From an uncultured Bacilli bacterium (GTDB lineage: Bacteria; Bacillota_I; Bacilli_A; RF39; UBA660), in assembly GCA_910576985.1 (NCBI GenBank), contig CAJTLA010000007.1, positions 1 through 35,906 of the forward strand: a DNA stretch of 35,906 nt, given 5' to 3'. The notes under the pieces are model-generated. The model was not told the DNA's origin, ran no database searches, and worked only from the letters and a program-made list of their open reading frames with translations. The position numbers and the translations under genes were made by a program. Positions 1-9,459 of the stretch are shown here, piece by piece; the stretch's first letter is position 1; each line of letters begins with the position of its first letter.

Positions 1-3000
1 TCAACCGATCCTATTTTCTCTTTTACCTTACCCCATTCATCATACACATAAGTATTCAATATTTCATTCGAAGAATCTACAATCGATACCGTATCTCCAT
101 GACCATTATATAAATAATAACCCTTACTTCCAGTATCTCTTGAAACTAATGATAACCCATATTGATTGTGCGCTAATTCATTGTTACTAGAATCCAACTC
201 TAAAATGATGTTCATTCCTTCATATACATACTTAATCACAGAATCCCCATTTTTCTTTTGAATTCTTTTTCCTTCTCCATTATAAACATAAGTTGTCTCT
301 ACACCATCTACAACAGATTTCACCAATTGATTATCACTATCATAAGTATTACTTTGTTTCAAAACAGAATCCACAACTTCAGTCAACTGATTTCCATTAT
401 TGTCATACGTATACTGAGTCGTATGAACTACTTCTCCTTCCACCTCAGAAACACTTAACAAACGATGATTCGCATCATACACATAATCCTTTGTTGTAGC
501 ACCTACTTCTTTAATTCGATTTCCTACTTTATCATAACTATACGTAGTTACATTTTCTAAACCATCAGTAATCGTACTCAATCGATTCAAGACATCATAA
601 GTATAACTGATTTCCTCTCCTTTTTCAATTTTTTTCGTCATATTTTGATTATGATCATACCCATATGTAAACGATTCTATCTCTTCATCACGAGTATGAG
701 TTACACTCTGTAACGTTTTATTCAAATTATACTGATAATCCGTAACACTACCATTTTGATACGTAACCTTCTTTAACGTACCATCCAAATTATAAACATA
801 ACTTGCTTCATTTTCTACTTCTATTAACCTACCAGCCTTATCATACTTCTTCACAGTCTTATTCTGTTTTGGATCCGTTGTTTCCTCTTGATAACCATTA
901 TATACAAACGTAGTTACTAAACCATCCTCTGCTTTTTTCACAACTCGGTTCAAACCATCATACTCACGAACAATCGAATGATCTCCTTTAACAACCTTTA
1001 ATAAATTGTCATTTCCATCATATTGATAAACAATATCATTTTCTTTTATCAAACGATCAAACACATCATAAGTATACAAAATTACATTCCCATTACGATC
1101 CGTTTTCTTCTTTAACGTTCCATTTGTATTATAAACTTTCGTTTCTACATTTCCTAATGGATCCTTTTCTGTTAACTCATGATTCATCTTATCATACGTA
1201 TAAATCGTTTTCTTTCCATTTCCATTCAAAACAGAAAGTAAATTATTATTCTTATCATAAGTATAACTCGTTACTTCCCCTAACGCATTCGTTACCTTAA
1301 TCACATTTCCAAATACATCATACTGATAACTCGTAACATTTCCATTTTTATCCGTTTTTGTTAACACATTTCCAACACCATCGTACGTAGACTTTTCCGA
1401 ATTACTAGCTTGATCAATCGTTTCAACAACACGATTATTTCCATCATAAACATAAGTAATAACCCCATTTAAACCATCAATACTTTTGACCTGCCTAGAA
1501 TCTAAATCATACTCTAATGACTCTATCACTTCTCCTAACTCATTCTTACGAGTCACCAAACGACCATAAGAATCATAAACAAATACTTTAGAATCACCCA
1601 AATAATTCGTTTCCTTAATTAAATTCTGATCATTATCATATTCATAAACCGTTTCTTGATTTAATGGATTTACTTTTTTAATTACTTTATCAAAACAATC
1701 ATAAGTATATAACGTTTCATTTCCATTAAAATCAATTTCTTTCACTAAATTATTATTAGAATCATATTCCTTTTTTTCTGTTTTAGAATGTTCTTCACCT
1801 TTAATAGTTGTTTCTAATACATTTCCTTTATGATCATACGTGTGTAACACTGTTTTTCCAACATTATCTACAATAGAAACCAAATCTCCATTTTTATTAT
1901 ATGTATATTCCTCAGTATAACTAAGTGGATCTTGCTTTTTAATGAGCTGTCCTAACACATTATAAGTATACATTGTCACATTCGAATTTCCATCCATTTT
2001 CTTTAACAAATGATTCATCAAATCATACTCATTTTGCTCTACAACAACACTACCCACTTTTTTTTGTAACACATTTCCTCTTTCATCATATGTATAATAA
2101 ATATAATTTCCATTTTCATCTCTTTCACTAGTAACATGATCAAATGAATCATAACTATAAGAATGAATAGCACCTAACGGATCTTTTTTCGTTAACACTC
2201 GATTACGCTTATCATACGTATAAATCGTACTGAAACCAAGTGGCGTTGTTTCCTTAACCTTGTTGTTATTTTTATCATACTCATAAGTATACGTAGAATC
2301 TCCAATACTTTTAGTAATCATATTCCCATAATCATCATAGGTATAAATCATCACTTTCCCATTTGGAGTTGTTTCTGACAGCTTTCGTCCAAGATAATCA
2401 TACGTATAAGTGGTTAAAAAACCTTTCGGATTTTTTTCCTCTAACAAATGATTTCGTTTATCATAAACATAATGAGTCACATTCCCATTCGGATCTGTCT
2501 TAGAAGTAATGTTTCCATTAAGATCATAAGTTAATTTTTCTTCTACTTTAGAATCCAACATTTTTTGAACCAACCGATTCTTTTTATCATATTCATAAGT
2601 GGTAACCACATTTTCTCCACTCGTTGTTTTTATCAAATTTCCAACATTATCATATTCAGAAGTAGTAACCAAATCTCCTTCTTTTTCTTTTACTACTTTA
2701 TCCAAATAATTATACTCATATTCTTTCAAAGAATAAATATCAGCATTCATTTTCGTTTTTTCTTTTGTAACACGTCCTAATGAATCATAAGTATAAACAA
2801 TTTCTTCATTAGAAGATGTCTTCTTTTTGATGACTTGTCCCAAATCATTATATTCATAATATGTAATCACAAAACTAGATGGCGTGCTTCCGTTGGATAC
2901 TGTCCCTTTTCCTACCTTCTCCTCTATTACTCTTCCAAAAACGTCATACACATAAACAGTACAAATGTAAGAACTTCCTGAAACTGGCTCATATTTTTTT

Positions 3001-5936
3001 TCTAACAAATTTCGCTTATTATAGTAATAATACGTATAATTTCCATTCGCATCCTTTTCACTAGAAACAAGTCCATTTTTCAAATACGTTTTTGTTTTTG
3101 TTTGTTCTCCCACTTGTTCACTCACTAACAAATCTCGATTATTATAAGTTTCTACTTTTGTTTTAACGTGAAACTCATCAATATATTCATTTGTTATTAT
3201 TGAAGAAGAACTTCCAACCGTATACGATTTTTCTTCGAGTAAAATCAAATCAGACTCATCATTTTCTTTAAAATAAGATTTTACCAAACGATGTAATAAA
3301 TCAAATTCATAAAGTTCTATAGAACCATCTGGATTTGTTTTGAAATACATATTTCCATATTGATCATAGCTATATGTAGTGATATTTCCTTCTTTATCCG
3401 TTTCCTCTATTAGGTTTCCTAATGCATTATATCGATAGTAACTGTAATCACAAGTAGTCGTTTCAAATGTTTTTACTTCAAATGGATCAATCTTTTTCGG
3501 TGCAATATTACAATTTCCATCCATTACTTTTTCAGGTTTATTTCGGTTATTGTATTCTGTCATAGAAACCAAATGAGAATCCTTAATTACTTTTGTCACA
3601 TTTCCAGAAACATCATATTCATATTCAGTCAAATACTGATTTTGTTCTGTTAATGTCCAATCCAATTTATTTTTGATATAAGTCGTTTTTTGCTTGTTGG
3701 CATCGGTAATAGAAATCACATTTCCATAGGAATCATACGTATAAATGGTAGTTCCATTTTGATCTGTTTTCGTTTTCACTAAATTAGGAATTTCATAGAC
3801 TTCCGATGGTTCATAATATGTATAAGTTGTCATCTGGTATTTAGACTGATCTTCCGTTTCACTATATAAAGTCGTTCCATTTAAAGGAATTACCTCTTTT
3901 AATAACGTTACTTGATCAGAATCATAAATATATTCTTTGATATTCCCAAGTTCATCTGTTTCTTTCACCACTTTATTTTTAGAATTATAAACATATTGTT
4001 TCGTGCTACCATCTGGATTCGTAATCTTTGTCACATTTCCAACAGAATCCCTTGTATAAATTGTTTTCGCAGAATTAATTTTGGTAAAAGTCGCAATTTC
4101 CCCATATTTATTCGCACCATCTTCTAGTAAATACGTCGTAGTTGTCATAGTTCCATTTGGATCAATCACCTTATATTCAAATCCATCCCGATCATAATAT
4201 GTTTTCGTAACTCGATCATCGGAATCTGTTTCTATGGTTAAACTATCTGTTCCATTATAACTATATATTTTCTTATTTCCAAGTGCTTCTGTAAGTTCAT
4301 AAATTCTATCTTTGTATGTTCCACTTTCAATGTATTTTAATCCTAGTACACGCATACCATCTTCTTTAATGCTTGTTAACTGTTTTTTTGAATTATAAGC
4401 ATACTCTGTTACCATTCCATTAAAACTAGTAACTTTTTGCAATAACTCCCCTTGATATTGATACTCAATACTTCTACCAATCGGATCTGTAATTTTTGTA
4501 ACCAATTGATCTTCATTATATTTTAATGTATAACTACGATTCACATGATCCGTTATTTTTTCTAGTAATCCATTTTTATTATACGTTAAAGTAGTAACAT
4601 TTCCATACACATCTGTAATCGTTTCTAACTTACCTTCTAAATTATAAGTATATACCTCTTTTTCTTTGGTTGTAAAAATATATTTGTCATTTTTCTTTTC
4701 TAACGTACTTCGGTTATTCAAAGAAACATAACCATTTTCTTTGTGTTCAAAAATAGCAATAGAACTATCTGGTAAATATACAAGATACGTATTTTTCAAA
4801 AATGGATGTGGCTCAATCCTAGAAGAATATCCAAAACTCCAACCAAAACCAAATATATCTTTTTTCTCACTTTTAGAATTATATACTCGATTAATATTTA
4901 AAAACTCAAAATCAATATATTGCTTACTATAATTTCCAGTGAAATTCACACCAGTTTGTCCAAAGTGTGGCATTTCATATACATAAGTATCTAAAAATTC
5001 AATAGACTCTAAATCGTTTTCTACAAACTCTAAATAATATGGATAAAAAGAAACGTTGTTACTAATTAAATATGCTCCTCCTGTATATTTATCATTAATT
5101 GGATCATATACTTTAGGACCAGTACTATATCCCCAATAATTATAAGCAGCTTGTAAAGGAATATTAGAATTTACAGTTCCATGTAATGAATTATTAATCA
5201 AAATTTGATCTAAATTAGAAGTATTATAATTAATTGCTTTTGAACTATATCCCTGGCGAATCTCTGAATTCCACATAATTAATTGACCCTGATTTTCAAT
5301 AGGAGCATGATAATAATCTCCTGCATACATAATTGTAGTATTACTAATAAAGGCCTTTCCTGTTGGACTAATTAAAAATCCGATCCATCTATAATCATAA
5401 CTATCTGAAGTATTTGTAATATGAATTGGGTCAGACAAACTTCCTGATATATTTAAAACACCATTCACAGTAACAGACCTTTTATCACCAATTTGTAAAG
5501 AACTCCCAGCTTCTACTTCAAACATCTTACCTTCTAGAATAACGATATCATCTATTAACACATAATTTTGCTTTGTTAATTTCACATTGGTTGTTGGTGT
5601 TCCAGTAATCTTAATCGCATTAAATCTCTCTCCAATACGATAATTCCCACTAATATTACGAAAAGTATTTTGATCAATACTATCAAATGAAATAGAAATT
5701 ACATATTCTGAACCTATCGTAACTTCATTATCAATAAGTTTTAAAATTCCAGTTGGTTTCTTTAAGATTGTAATAGAATTACCAAAAACATTATTTTCAA
5801 CATCCACATTACTACTTCCTTCATCAATCGTAAGACGTCCTGGAAGATCATTATCAATTAAACTAATATCCCCTCTGTTCATAATATTTCCAATATAACT
5901 TTTGGTTCCTGAAACACCAGTTAATCTTCCATGTGA
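1..5936 (-). CDS. RHS/YD-repeat giant surface protein, main part (runs off left edge)
   Basis: This frame is open from the frameshift near 5936 to the window edge in every stretch I translated, so the C-terminus is outside the window. In order it encodes: the remainder of a beta-helix region (to about 5060); a stretch with FGFGWSFGYSSRIEP (about 4790-4850), typical of the start of RHS cores; and then several dozen YD repeats (for example LTYDLNGNITSKTDPNGN and THYVYDKRN) down to base 1. RHS proteins of the WapA type form a hollow shell that encloses and delivers a C-terminal toxin. The toxin and any immunity gene would lie left of base 1. The first in-frame ATG is at 5882, but no separate start is needed, because the sequence continues the 571-codon ORF upstream after a one-base shift. 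Family assignment is very firm; delivery of a toxin is inferred. Confidence 0.9.
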
Positions 5937-7636
5937 AATTTTAATAATCCTTTATTACAAATTGGATAAACTAATTTTAACTCATAACCAAGAATCTGAC
6001 TCATAATATTACCATAAGTAGACTCCATCATTCCTGTTGATTCTATAGTAATAAAAGTATTCATTCTACTGTACTCACTAAAACGATAATTCAATTGTAC
6101 CTCTTCTGAAGAAGTACCTAATAATTTTAAAATGCCTTTCACTGTAAATATAGTATTTTGTTCAAATGTTAAATTACTTCCTGCTTCCATAATAAATTGA
6201 ACATTTTCAGGAACTTCTAAATTGGTATCTATCATATAACCTTGTTTATACAATCGAACACTTCTTATCAAAGTACCTGTCAATTTAATCAATTTTTGAT
6301 TTCCATTTTTATCATAATTATTTTTTGTTTGACTAAATGAAGTAACATCACTTGCTTCTAGTGCGACTTTTAAATCATAATGAATTGTATTATTTTGAAC
6401 AACTGCCTTTATTGTATCTGGAGTAATAATCAGTTCCCGCTTCAACACACTATTCATTACTTCAATTTCCCCATAATTCACAACATCTCCAGCTTGATCT
6501 TCAAGTTTTGAACTTGAATCAATTTCTACATAATTCATCTTAGCTGTTCCTCGATTCACGATAGAATATATATGATGTGAATCATCCCATGGATTTATAT
6601 TTGTAAAAACTGTGTAACTTAAATCCATATTTCCTGTAGGATGGATAGTCACAAATGTTCCTACCCCACCAAACTTAGTCAAGCGATAAACAATTCCAGA
6701 TTTTTCTTCCTCTGTTCCAAACGACTTAAAAGTACCTTTTACTAAAAGTGTGGTATTTGTCGCAAACGTTAAATTACTTCCAGCATCCATGATAAATTGA
6801 ATATTTTCAGGAACTTCTAAACTAGTATCTATCGTATAACCTTGTTTATACAATCTAACACTTCTTACCAAAGTCCCTGTCAATTTAATCACTTTTGGAA
6901 TTCCATTTTTATCATAATTATTTTTTATTTGACTAAATGAAGTAACATCACTTGCTTCTAGTGCAACTTTTAAATCATAATGAATTGTACTATTTTGAAC
7001 AACCGCTTTTATTGTATCCGAAGCTACAACTAATTCTCGTTTCAGCACACTATTGGTTACTTCTACTTTCCCATGATTAATAACATCCCCAGCTTGATCT
7101 GCAAGTTTTGGATTAGAATCAATTTCTACATAATCCATTTTTAATGTTCCTTGATTCACAATAGAATATATATGATGTGAATCATCCCCTGGATTTGTAT
7201 TCATGAAAATTGTGTAACTTAAATCCATTATTCCCATTGAATCAACTGTCACAAATGTTCCTACCCCACCAAACTTAGTCAAACGATAAAAAACCTGAAC
7301 TTTGTCTTCCACATTTCCAACAGTTTTAAAAATCCCCTTAACGGAAAGTGTAGTATTCGTTGCAAAAGTAATCACACTCCCTGCCTCTACCTCAAGAGTC
7401 ACATCTTCTGCAATTACCAAATTCGTATTAACTGTATACTCTCCTTTTTTTAAGACAGTATTTTCTGTAATCTCTTCTGGTATTACCCCACCTGTTAAAA
7501 CAGTTGGTTCTAAAGAAACCGCTTGTTTCGTTTCTTTTTCAAGTATTACATGTTCCTCCTTACAAAACAAAGTAATACTAAATACAACAACACTAAAAAG
7601 TATCACTAAAAAAATAAAATTTAAACTTTTTTTCAT
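5921..7636 (-). CDS. RHS surface protein, N-terminal beta-helix part (frameshifted from the RHS core)
   Basis: 571 codons, starting at an ATG preceded by TAAGGAG at 6-7 nt. Residues 1-25 are a signal peptide or membrane anchor (MKKSLNFIFLVILFSVVVFSITLFC), possibly a lipoprotein because of the Cys after the hydrophobic stretch. Residues from about 60 onward are three ~200-residue copies of a parallel beta-helix-like module (LEVEAGSVITFATNTTLSVKG, then YRLTKFGGVGTFVT, then GDVINHGKVEV). Copies 1 and 2 are nearly identical; copy 3 has diverged and is interrupted by a stop. The ORF ends abnormally in KFHMED. Reading one frame over restores ISHGRLTG and joins the RHS core, so this is one gene in two frames. 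It is either a pseudogene, a sequencing or assembly error, or a recoding site. It probably holds the RHS shell at the cell surface (inference). Confidence 0.88.
   Translation of the reverse strand: MKKSLNFIFLVILFSVVVFSITLFCKEEHVILEKETKQAVSLEPTVLTGGVIPEEITENTVLKKGEYTVNTNLVIAEDVTLEVEAGSVITFATNTTLSVKGIFKTVGNVEDKVQVFYRLTKFGGVGTFVTVDSMGIMDLSYTIFMNTNPGDDSHHIYSIVNQGTLKMDYVEIDSNPKLADQAGDVINHGKVEVTNSVLKRELVVASDTIKAVVQNSTIHYDLKVALEASDVTSFSQIKNNYDKNGIPKVIKLTGTLVRSVRLYKQGYTIDTSLEVPENIQFIMDAGSNLTFATNTTLLVKGTFKSFGTEEEKSGIVYRLTKFGGVGTFVTIHPTGNMDLSYTVFTNINPWDDSHHIYSIVNRGTAKMNYVEIDSSSKLEDQAGDVVNYGEIEVMNSVLKRELIITPDTIKAVVQNNTIHYDLKVALEASDVTSFSQTKNNYDKNGNQKLIKLTGTLIRSVRLYKQGYMIDTNLEVPENVQFIMEAGSNLTFEQNTIFTVKGILKLLGTSSEEVQLNYRFSEYSRMNTFITIESTGMMESTYGNIMSQILGYELKLVYPICNKGLLKFHMED
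6181..7380 (-). repeat. 600-bp tandem direct repeat inside the beta-helix region
   Basis: Bases 6181-6700 and 6781-7300 match almost base for base at an offset of exactly 600 bp (200 codons). For example, cttgtttatacaatc occurs at both 6241 and 6841, and ctaccccaccaaacttagtc at both 6661 and 7261. A third, more diverged copy continues below 6181. Copy number could change by recombination without breaking the frame. Confidence 0.9.
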
Positions 7637-7682
7637 ACTTAACTCCTTACATAATAAATCCGAAAAAGTTTTCTATATACAA

Positions 7683-7731
7683 AAAATCACCTTGTATTTT
7701 GATTACTACTTTCAAAATACAAGGTGATTTT
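7683..7731 (-). terminator. Long perfect hairpin in the rhs leader; terminator or attenuator
   Basis: The arms 7683-7701 and 7713-7731 form a perfect 19-bp stem with an 11-nt loop. Read leftward it is followed by TTTTTT, as in an intrinsic terminator. It lies about 47 bp upstream of the rhs start and about 150 bp beyond the khpA terminator. It could therefore be a second read-through barrier or a conditional attenuator of rhs. Confidence 0.65.
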
Positions 7732-7861
7732 GATTTAAAAGTTTCCAAAAATAGTATCATATACACTCCACTAAGATGATACTACTACACTATCCTGCTA
7801 ATTTCATACTAACATAAATCAAATAAAAAACAATTTCTTAGAATAAATTGGTCTCACACAA

Positions 7862-7883
7862 AAAAAACGATTTCTCGTTTTTT
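7862..7883 (-). terminator. Intrinsic terminator of rpsP-khpA
   Basis: A 9-bp stem (7862-7870 with 7875-7883) with a tttc loop; the minus strand continues into a T-rich tail. The stem overlaps the khpA stop codon. Confidence 0.7.
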
Positions 7884-8127
7884 AAAAAGAATCTATATTG
7901 ATTTTTACTTTTTTCTGATGATGAATAGAAGCAGAAGCTTGTACAATTGTACGAATAGAATTCGCAATATTCCCACGTTTTCCAATTACAATTGGCATAT
8001 CCTGCTCACTAACAAATACTTGAATCGTCACAAAATCATCTTCATCATCAAATTGTTTTACGGATACCATTTCTGGATCACTTACTAAGCTTTTCACTAA
8101 GTAAGAAGTTAATTCTACAAAATTCAT
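7882..8127 (-). CDS. khpA: KhpA-type KH-domain RNA-binding protein (YlqC family)
   Basis: 81 aa, the usual size for this family. One KH domain covers nearly the whole protein, with the GxxG nucleic-acid loop visible as IGKRGNIAN (about residues 48-56). KhpA pairs with KhpB (Jag) and binds many RNAs, affecting cell elongation and division in streptococci (family knowledge). The gene follows rpsP by only 3 bp and has no strong ribosome-binding site of its own, so its translation is probably coupled to rpsP. The rpsP-khpA order is conserved across Firmicutes, which supports the call. A terminator overlaps its stop codon. Confidence 0.93.
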   Translation of the reverse strand: MNFVELTSYLVKSLVSDPEMVSVKQFDDEDDFVTIQVFVSEQDMPIVIGKRGNIANSIRTIVQASASIHHQKKVKINIDSF

Positions 8128-8130
8128 AAA

Positions 8131-8412
8131 TTAATCTGCTTTCTTTGACATTCTTTCATTATGAAATTTTTCAATAATTCCTTGTTTTTTTAATAAATCT
8201 CTCACTGTATCTGTAGGAATAGCTCCATCACGTAACCATTTCATTGCAATTTCCTCTTTAATATTAATTTCAGCTGGTTCTGTAATTGGATTATAAGTTC
8301 CAACAGTTTCAATAAATCTTCCATCTCTTGGACTTCTTGAATCTGCTGCTACAATACGATAAAAAGGTTTCTTCTTAGATCCCATTCTTTTTAATCTTAA
8401 TTTTACTGCCAT
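8131..8412 (-). CDS. rpsP: Ribosomal protein bS16
   Basis: 93 aa, the normal length for bS16, a small-subunit protein that stabilises 16S rRNA during 30S assembly. The N-terminal signature AVKLRLKRMGSKKKPFYRIV and the downstream DSRSPRDGRFIETVGTYNP are diagnostic. The ATG at 8412 is preceded by GGAGGG at a good distance. A near-consensus sigma-A promoter (8440-8468) lies just upstream, so this is the first gene of the rpsP-khpA operon. In Bacillus the neighbours would be ffh, rimM and trmD. Those are absent here; cotE is upstream instead. Confidence 0.98.
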   Translation of the reverse strand: MAVKLRLKRMGSKKKPFYRIVAADSRSPRDGRFIETVGTYNPITEPAEINIKEEIAMKWLRDGAIPTDTVRDLLKKQGIIEKFHNERMSKKAD

Positions 8413-8439
8413 TTTTTTCCCTCCATTTCACTGAATATA

Positions 8440-8468
8440 AGTATATCATAACAAAGAAGAAGTGTCAA
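8440..8468 (-). promoter_or_regulatory. Sigma-A promoter of rpsP-khpA
   Basis: On the minus strand: -35 TTGACA (8463-8468), a 17-nt spacer, -10 TATACT (8440-8445). The -35 box lies inside the right-hand part of the cotE terminator stem, so the terminator and the next promoter share bases. Confidence 0.85.
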
Positions 8469-8487
8469 CACTTTTTGGTTGACACTT
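8460..8487 (-). terminator. Intrinsic terminator of cotE
   Basis: A 10-bp stem, 8460-8469 (aagtgtcaac) with 8478-8487 (gttgacactt), and an 8-nt loop. The leftward strand then reads TTCTTCTTTG. It overlaps the cotE stop codon and the rpsP -35 box. Confidence 0.7.
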
Positions 8488-9020
8488 TATTTTATGTAAT
8501 CTTCATCTACAGTATTCTCAATTTCTTGTTCTATTTCTTCTGTTACCTCATCATCAATTTCATCCCATGGATCTTCCTCATCCTCAATTGCAATTTTCAT
8601 TTTTGTTTCTCCAACAATTTCAACACCCAATTCTTTTTCAATATCAAAGTGAATCATTCCATTTTCGCCAATGTCCACTTTTGAACAATTTGGTTGTTTT
8701 AAGGAACGTACAATGATATCAGTGTCACCTGTTAAATCAACATTATCTCTTGTTTTTACATTAAATAATTCGTTATATTTAATCGTTTTTCCAACAACAG
8801 TCGTTTTAGAATCATTTGCATATGAATACCAAATGTTGACATCAAATGATCCATCTACTCCAATTTTATCTCCTGATTTATATCCTTTAAATTTATGGTT
8901 GATTACCCAGCAACCTAAAACTGTAGTTGGATTATCAGTGGACTCAATACTATAATTATTTTTAAAGTATTTTTTTCCTTTTCCTATGACTGCTTTGGTT
9001 ACAATTTCTTTATACGCCAC
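8487..9020 (-). CDS. cotE: Spore coat morphogenetic protein CotE
   Basis: About 177 aa, similar in length to Bacillus subtilis CotE (181 aa). From memory of that protein, matching blocks are EIVTKAV, LGCWVINHKF (LGGWIINHKY in Bacillus), NIWYSYANDSKTTVV, QPNCSKV and VEIVGETKMKI, followed by an acidic tail rich in Glu and Asp. CotE organises the outer coat around the mother-cell side of the forespore. I place the start at the GTG ending at 9020: it gives MAYKEIVTKAV, matching the Bacillus N-terminus, and GAGAGGTGAT lies 4 nt upstream. The in-frame GTG at 9029 is inside that ribosome-binding site. In Bacillus, cotE is next to miaB and mutS; here it lies beside rpsP. Strong evidence of a sporulating lineage. 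Confidence 0.92.
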   Translation of the reverse strand: MAYKEIVTKAVIGKGKKYFKNNYSIESTDNPTTVLGCWVINHKFKGYKSGDKIGVDGSFDVNIWYSYANDSKTTVVGKTIKYNELFNVKTRDNVDLTGDTDIIVRSLKQPNCSKVDIGENGMIHFDIEKELGVEIVGETKMKIAIEDEEDPWDEIDDEVTEEIEQEIENTVDEDYIK

Positions 9021-9038
9021 TTTTATCACCTCTCACTT

Positions 9039-9048
9039 TAATGTATGC
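9039..9048 (-). promoter_or_regulatory. cotE: Possible mother-cell sigma (SigE/SigK) -10 element of cotE
   Basis: The minus strand reads GCATACATTA, which fits the SigK -10 pattern GCATAnnnTA and the SigE -10 pattern CATACAnT. No convincing -35 was found: an AC dinucleotide lies about 15 nt upstream and SigK prefers slightly more. The predicted transcript start would fall very close to the ribosome-binding site. This is a tentative call. Confidence 0.35.
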
Positions 9049-9107
9049 AAAAGCCCTAAAAAGTGAACAAAAATATCTATCAAAAACATATTTCTTATCG
9101 TCTATCT

Positions 9108-9133
9108 AAAAAACATCAGATAAAATCTGATGT
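9108..9133 (-). terminator. Intrinsic terminator of the pilin-yutD unit
   Basis: A 9-bp perfect stem (acatcagat 9113-9121 with atctgatgt 9125-9133) and a 3-nt loop, followed by TTTTTT in the leftward direction. Confidence 0.85.
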
Positions 9134-9169
9134 ATATAAACAATTTATATTTCTACAATAAAATCATTT

Positions 9170-9448
9170 TTACTTACATTTCTTTAAAATAAAATAACGA
9201 CATTCATAAGAACAAAAATTCTTAAGATATTGCTCTACTTCTTTAATATCATTTTCCTTTCGATATAACTCATTTTGTGAATCACAAAAACCTTTCAATC
9301 GAAGTTTTCCATAAGCCCAATCTCCAACAATATAATCATATGGATCAAAATATTCTGTATCCTTACTAATGACTTCATCTAAGACAAATCCATCTTTATA
9401 ATTTTTTGTCAATTCATATTCATAACGATTTATTTTATACTTCTTCAT
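9170..9448 (-). CDS. yutD: YutD-family protein (DUF1027)
   Basis: 92 aa; YutD proteins are about 90-110 aa. The central block YDYIVGDWAYGKLRLKGF (about residues 37-54) is the hallmark, close to YDFIVGDWGYGQLRLKGFF in the Bacillus protein as I recall it. The C-terminus holds a C-x3-C pair (CSYEC) and a terminal Cys. Function is not established; it is a small conserved cytoplasmic protein of Firmicutes. The ATG at 9448 has AAAGGAG upstream, only 11 bp after the stop of the prepilin gene. It is therefore probably co-transcribed with that gene from the promoter at 9936-9965 and ends at the terminator at 9108-9133. Confidence 0.85.
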   Translation of the reverse strand: MKKYKINRYEYELTKNYKDGFVLDEVISKDTEYFDPYDYIVGDWAYGKLRLKGFCDSQNELYRKENDIKEVEQYLKNFCSYECRYFILKKCK

Positions 9449-9459
9449 TTACGACTCCT

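Noticed and set aside
258..4932. Several plus-strand ORFs of 60-71 codons opposite the RHS core.
   Set aside because: They are antisense shadows of the YD-repeat coding frame, with low-complexity composition and no ribosome-binding sites.
1..5900. Regularly spaced short repeats (tcatacgtata-like every ~60-70 bp), resembling a CRISPR array or tandem repeat.
   Set aside because: They translate in one continuous minus-strand frame as YD repeats of an RHS protein; spacing and sequence vary as coding repeats do.
7302..7727. A 141-codon plus-strand ORF spanning the start of rhs.
   Set aside because: It is antisense to the signal peptide and first repeat of the RHS protein and crosses the leader hairpin; no family resemblance.
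7753..7783. Inverted repeat agtatcat/atgatact in the khpA-rhs gap.
   Set aside because: Only 8 bp with a 15-nt loop and no T-run; could be an operator but cannot be supported.
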